The translations under genes and the position numbers were made by a program. A stretch of DNA of 8,335 bases. Origin: Pseudomonadota bacterium. Its GTDB lineage: Bacteria; Pseudomonadota; Gammaproteobacteria; Burkholderiales; Burkholderiaceae. Within the stretch, counting starts at the first letter, position 1, and every line of letters starts with the position of its first letter. Below, piece after piece: positions 6,536 to 8,335 of this stretch. Location: positions 1-8,335 of the forward strand of contig JAEZQX010000125.1 in assembly GCA_023441105.1 (NCBI GenBank). Direction: 5' to 3'. A model generated the notes under the pieces. That model was not told where the DNA came from and did not search any database. It saw only the letters and a list, made by a program, of their open reading frames with translations.

Positions 6536-7146
6536 CCCGCTTTCACCCCGAGCCCCGCCAGCACGCGCGCCCGGCGGGCGGCGACATCCTCGCGCACCGT
6601 GTCGTAGAGGCTGCCGCCGTGGCTGTCCATGGCCACCAGCAGCGGCCCGAAGTCACGGATGCGGAACTTCCAGAGCGATTCCGGATTCAGGTCATCGAGG
6701 TCGACATCCTCGATCTGCTCGATCCAGGTGGTCTCGAGTGCTGCGGTGCCGCCGATGATCGCCAGGTAGGCGCCTCCCAGCTCCTGGAACGCCGCCTGCG
6801 AACTCTCGCGCAGGCCACCCTTGCCGATCACCAGCCGCACGCCGTACTGCGCCATCAGGGGCCGAGTGAAGCGCTCCATCCGGTCGGAGGTGGTGGTGCC
6901 GATGCAGACCGGTGCGTAGCCCGCCGGATGATCGGCGTCGGCGGCAACCTTGCGCACGTTGGGCGCTGTGTGGATCACGGCGTGGCCGCGCAGGTCGAAG
7001 CGGGTGGTCCGCCCACGATCGAACATGTGGATCTGGGTCGCGTCGCGAATGCCGTACAGGGTCGTCTGCAGCGTGACGGTGTCGTTGATCCGCAAGGCGC
7101 GCACCGCCGCCTCGTCGATCGGCATCTGGAGCTCGTGGTGTGCCAT
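6532..7146 (-). CDS. Class I fumarate hydratase-type hydro-lyase, beta subunit (FumA C-domain/TtdB-like)
   Basis: A 204-residue swivel-domain subunit of the Fe-S-dependent tartrate/fumarate hydro-lyase family. Landmarks are GTTTSDRM at 83-90, VIGKGG at 106-111, and PESLWKFRIRDFGPLLVAMDSHGGSLY at the C-terminal end (155-181), all standard for the beta chain or C-terminal half of class I fumarases. It completes the active site on the alpha subunit's 4Fe-4S cluster. The frame stays open far upstream through the alpha gene, but ATG 7146 is chosen: it follows the alpha stop by 11 nt, has AGGGG just upstream, and gives the normal family length. Its TGA overlaps the ATG of the flavoprotein gene (ATGA, 6532-6535), which implies translational coupling. 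The loop HTAPNVRKV replaces the HAGP-type motif often seen, a possible hint of altered specificity. Confidence 0.93.
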   Translation of the reverse strand: MAHHELQMPIDEAAVRALRINDTVTLQTTLYGIRDATQIHMFDRGRTTRFDLRGHAVIHTAPNVRKVAADADHPAGYAPVCIGTTTSDRMERFTRPLMAQYGVRLVIGKGGLRESSQAAFQELGGAYLAIIGGTAALETTWIEQIEDVDLDDLNPESLWKFRIRDFGPLLVAMDSHGGSLYDTVREDVAARRARVLAGLGVKAG

Positions 7147-7157
7147 GCCAGTCGCCC

Positions 7158-8033
7158 CTAGAAGCCGTAGGCCAGGCCGGCGGGTGTGAAGCTGGCGCGG
7201 GCGCGCCGGGCCGAATGGCATTGCATGTTGACGGCGACCGGGTTCATGGTGATGTGGGTTGCAGCGAGCTCGACCTGCACCGCGAAGGCCGTCGAGTCGC
7301 CGCCGAGCCCTTGCGGTCCGACGCCCAGCTGGTTGACCGCCGCGCTCAGCTCCGCCTCGAGCGCCGCTCCCTCCGGGTCGCCGCAACGGCTGCCGAGCTC
7401 GCGGGTGGCTGCGCGCTTGGCGAGCGCGACGCAGAGGTCGGAGGTGCCGCCGATGCCGACGCCGACGATGGTCGGCGGGCAGGTCTTGCCGCCGGCCGCG
7501 ATCACGCAGTCGACCACGAACGTCTTGATGGCCGCCACGCCTTCGGCGGGGATTGCCATCTTCAGGAAGGAGTTGTTCTCCGAGCCGCTGCCCTTCGGCA
7601 CCATCTCGATCTCGAGCAGGTCGGCGCGCTCGTCGAAATCGAGGTGGATGACCGGCACGCCGGCGCCGCACGAGGTGTGCTCGTTGCGCCGGGTCAGCGG
7701 ATGCACGACCGAGGAGCGCAGCGGATATTCCCGGGTCGCGCGCTCGCAGCCGCGGCGGATCGCCTGCTTGAGCGCGAAGCCGTCGACTTCCACCCCACGG
7801 CCGATCACCACGTTGTAGATCGGCACCCCGGTGTCCTGGCACAGCAGGTTGTCGGTGCGCTCCGCGACCTGGATGTTGGTGATCATCGTCCCGAGCACGC
7901 CCTTGGCCGTCGCATCGGTCTCGCTTCCAGCCAGCTGGTCGAACCCGCGCTTGATGTCCGGCGGCAATACCTTGAGGGCCCTGATATAGAGCTCCTTGGC
8001 CGCCTCCTCGACGACCGACAGATCGACCTTCAC
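7158..8033 (-). CDS. Class I fumarate hydratase-type hydro-lyase, alpha subunit (FumA N-domain/TtdA-like)
   Basis: A 291-residue catalytic subunit of an oxygen-sensitive 4Fe-4S hydro-lyase. The three expected cluster ligands are visible as Cys65 (LLCQDTG), Cys185 (KTCPPTIVGVGIGG) and Cys272 (MQCHSARR). The segment PKGSGSENNS (147-155) and GIGG, GVGPQGLGG are conserved in the fumarase branch; L-tartrate dehydratase alpha chains differ at the GSGSEN position, so a fumarase-type substrate (fumarate/malate, or a substituted analogue such as mesaconate) is favoured. The start is GTG 8033, not ATG: AGGAG (8043-8047) lies 9 nt upstream on the minus strand, and the resulting N-terminus MKVDLSVVEEA fits the family. 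It is the first gene of the five-gene operon, followed after 11 nt by its beta partner. Confidence 0.94.
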   Translation of the reverse strand: MKVDLSVVEEAAKELYIRALKVLPPDIKRGFDQLAGSETDATAKGVLGTMITNIQVAERTDNLLCQDTGVPIYNVVIGRGVEVDGFALKQAIRRGCERATREYPLRSSVVHPLTRRNEHTSCGAGVPVIHLDFDERADLLEIEMVPKGSGSENNSFLKMAIPAEGVAAIKTFVVDCVIAAGGKTCPPTIVGVGIGGTSDLCVALAKRAATRELGSRCGDPEGAALEAELSAAVNQLGVGPQGLGGDSTAFAVQVELAATHITMNPVAVNMQCHSARRARASFTPAGLAYGF

Positions 8034-8042
8034 TTTCCGCTA

Positions 8043-8047
8043 CTCCT
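8043..8047 (-). promoter_or_regulatory. Shine-Dalgarno supporting the GTG start of fumarase alpha
   Basis: The minus strand reads AGGAG here, 9 nt before GTG 8033. No in-frame ATG gives a better start, so this site decides the start codon of the first gene of the operon. Confidence 0.7.
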
Positions 8048-8080
8048 GGATTGCATCAGACAACATACGTATCACGGATC
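8048..8080 (-). promoter_or_regulatory. Candidate promoter/operator of the minus-strand operon
   Basis: This patch is clearly AT-richer than its surroundings. It contains a perfect 8-bp palindrome ATACGTAT (8065-8072). On the minus strand, TATGTT (plus-strand 8062-8067) could serve as a -10 element, and TTGTCTGATGCAA (plus-strand 8051-8063) is an imperfect inverted repeat with TTG/CAA ends that loosely resembles GntR/FadR-type operators (TnGTnnnACnA). No good -35 was found at 17 bp. It sits just upstream of the fumarase alpha ribosome-binding site and just inside the tandem repeat. Position supports a control region; the exact elements are uncertain, and no regulator gene is in the window. 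Confidence 0.35.
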
Positions 8081-8335
8081 GGGCATTGCCCGCCGCTGCC
8101 GGAGCCCCTCGTCACTGGCATCGGGTGCCACTCAGCCAAGCCCAGCCTCAACCGCCGCAAGCCTGACCGCCCCGCACCCAGCAGCCGCCGAGGATCGGGC
8201 TTTGCCCGGCCTCAGGCGGCGCCCCCTCGTCACTGGCATCGGGTGCCCCTCAGCCAAACCCGGCCTCACCCGGCGCACCACTCACCGCCCCACACCCAGC
8301 AGCCGCCGAGGATCGGGCTTTGCCCGGCCTCAGGC
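8076..8335. repeat. Tandem repeat of about 117 bp, at least 2.2 copies, running off the window
   Basis: Units begin with GGATCGGGC at 8076, 8192 and 8310, so the spacing is 116 and 118 bp. Units 1 and 2 share blocks such as CCCCTCGTCACTGGCATCGG (8105-8124 and 8223-8242) and CTCAGCCAA, with scattered substitutions between. The boundary of units 2 and 3 is better conserved: 8175-8217 and 8293-8335 are identical over 43 bp up to the window end. With the control patch this accounts for the whole 302-bp non-coding stretch upstream of the fumarase genes. No coding frame or RNA gene is apparent in it. It does not match a repeat family I can name. Confidence 0.85.
8184..8220. other. Long GC hairpin at the repeat-unit junction
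   Basis: The outer arm GCCGCCGAGG (8184-8193) pairs with CCTCAGGCGGC (8210-8220) with one bulged A. The inner arm CGGGC (8196-8200) pairs with GCCCG (8204-8208) around a TTT loop. The same sequence recurs at 8302-8335, cut by the window end. At the first unit (8076) only the inner stem, with an ATT loop, is kept. No T-run follows on either strand, so a standard intrinsic terminator is unlikely. Confidence 0.65.

Noticed and set aside
4859..6607. 582-codon plus-strand open frame opposite the flavoprotein gene
   Set aside because: Composition typical of an antisense shadow; the minus strand encodes the FAD and dicarboxylate motifs.
7147..7842. N-terminal extension of fumarase beta giving a 436-residue protein
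   Set aside because: The added part is an off-frame reading of the alpha gene; ATG 7146 gives the normal 204-residue beta chain with a ribosome-binding site.
6532..8033. L-tartrate dehydratase (TtdAB) as the specific identity
   Set aside because: The alpha chain has a fumarase-type GSGSEN segment, not the sequence of TtdA at that position; tartrate remains possible only as a substrate to test.
8184..8220. Intrinsic terminator of a gene beyond the window
   Set aside because: The hairpin is strong but has no T-run after it on either strand, and it recurs in the tandem units.
8076..8335. CRISPR array
   Set aside because: The unit is about 117 bp with internal divergence, with no short identical repeats separated by unique spacers and no cas genes.

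Overview
The window is very GC-rich chromosomal DNA, densely packed with catabolic genes. A TctC/Bug-type periplasmic binding protein, a two-subunit class I fumarase and an Ldh-family dehydrogenase together suggest a beta-proteobacterium, most likely Burkholderiales. That assignment is inferred from gene content and composition; no marker gene is present.

Plus strand, 1-1930: three genes run head to tail. They are the last 51 codons of a D-isomer-specific 2-hydroxyacid dehydrogenase, a complete Ldh/ComC-family 2-hydroxyacid dehydrogenase, and a TauE/SafE-family membrane exporter that starts on GTG 12 nt after its neighbour. The two dehydrogenases come from unrelated folds that often have opposite stereospecificity. 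Next to a TauE/SafE exporter they recall the SlcC/ComC pair of sulfolactate catabolism, but no sulfo-lyase gene is visible.

Minus strand, 8033-1955: a five-gene operon converges on the first set. In transcription order it encodes fumarase alpha (GTG start), fumarase beta, an SdhA/FrdA-like flavoprotein, a TctC-type solute-binding protein, and a ThDP-dependent acetolactate-synthase-like enzyme. Beta and the flavoprotein overlap by ATGA. The flavoprotein has Cys where SdhA/FrdA carry the FAD-linking His, and no SdhB/C/D gene lies nearby. The binding protein has no TctA/TctB membrane genes here.

Edge, 8034-8335: the operon leader has a short AT-richer promoter/operator-like patch. Beyond it lies a tandem repeat of about 117 bp that continues past the window end and carries a long GC hairpin at each unit junction.

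Taken together, the genes fit uptake of a small (possibly substituted) di- or tricarboxylate, followed by succinate-to-fumarate-type oxidation, hydration to a 2-hydroxy acid, oxidation to a 2-oxo acid and ThDP-dependent decarboxylation or carboligation. A sulfonated substrate would explain the exporter. This pathway is inferred; each enzyme's family is well supported, its substrate is not.
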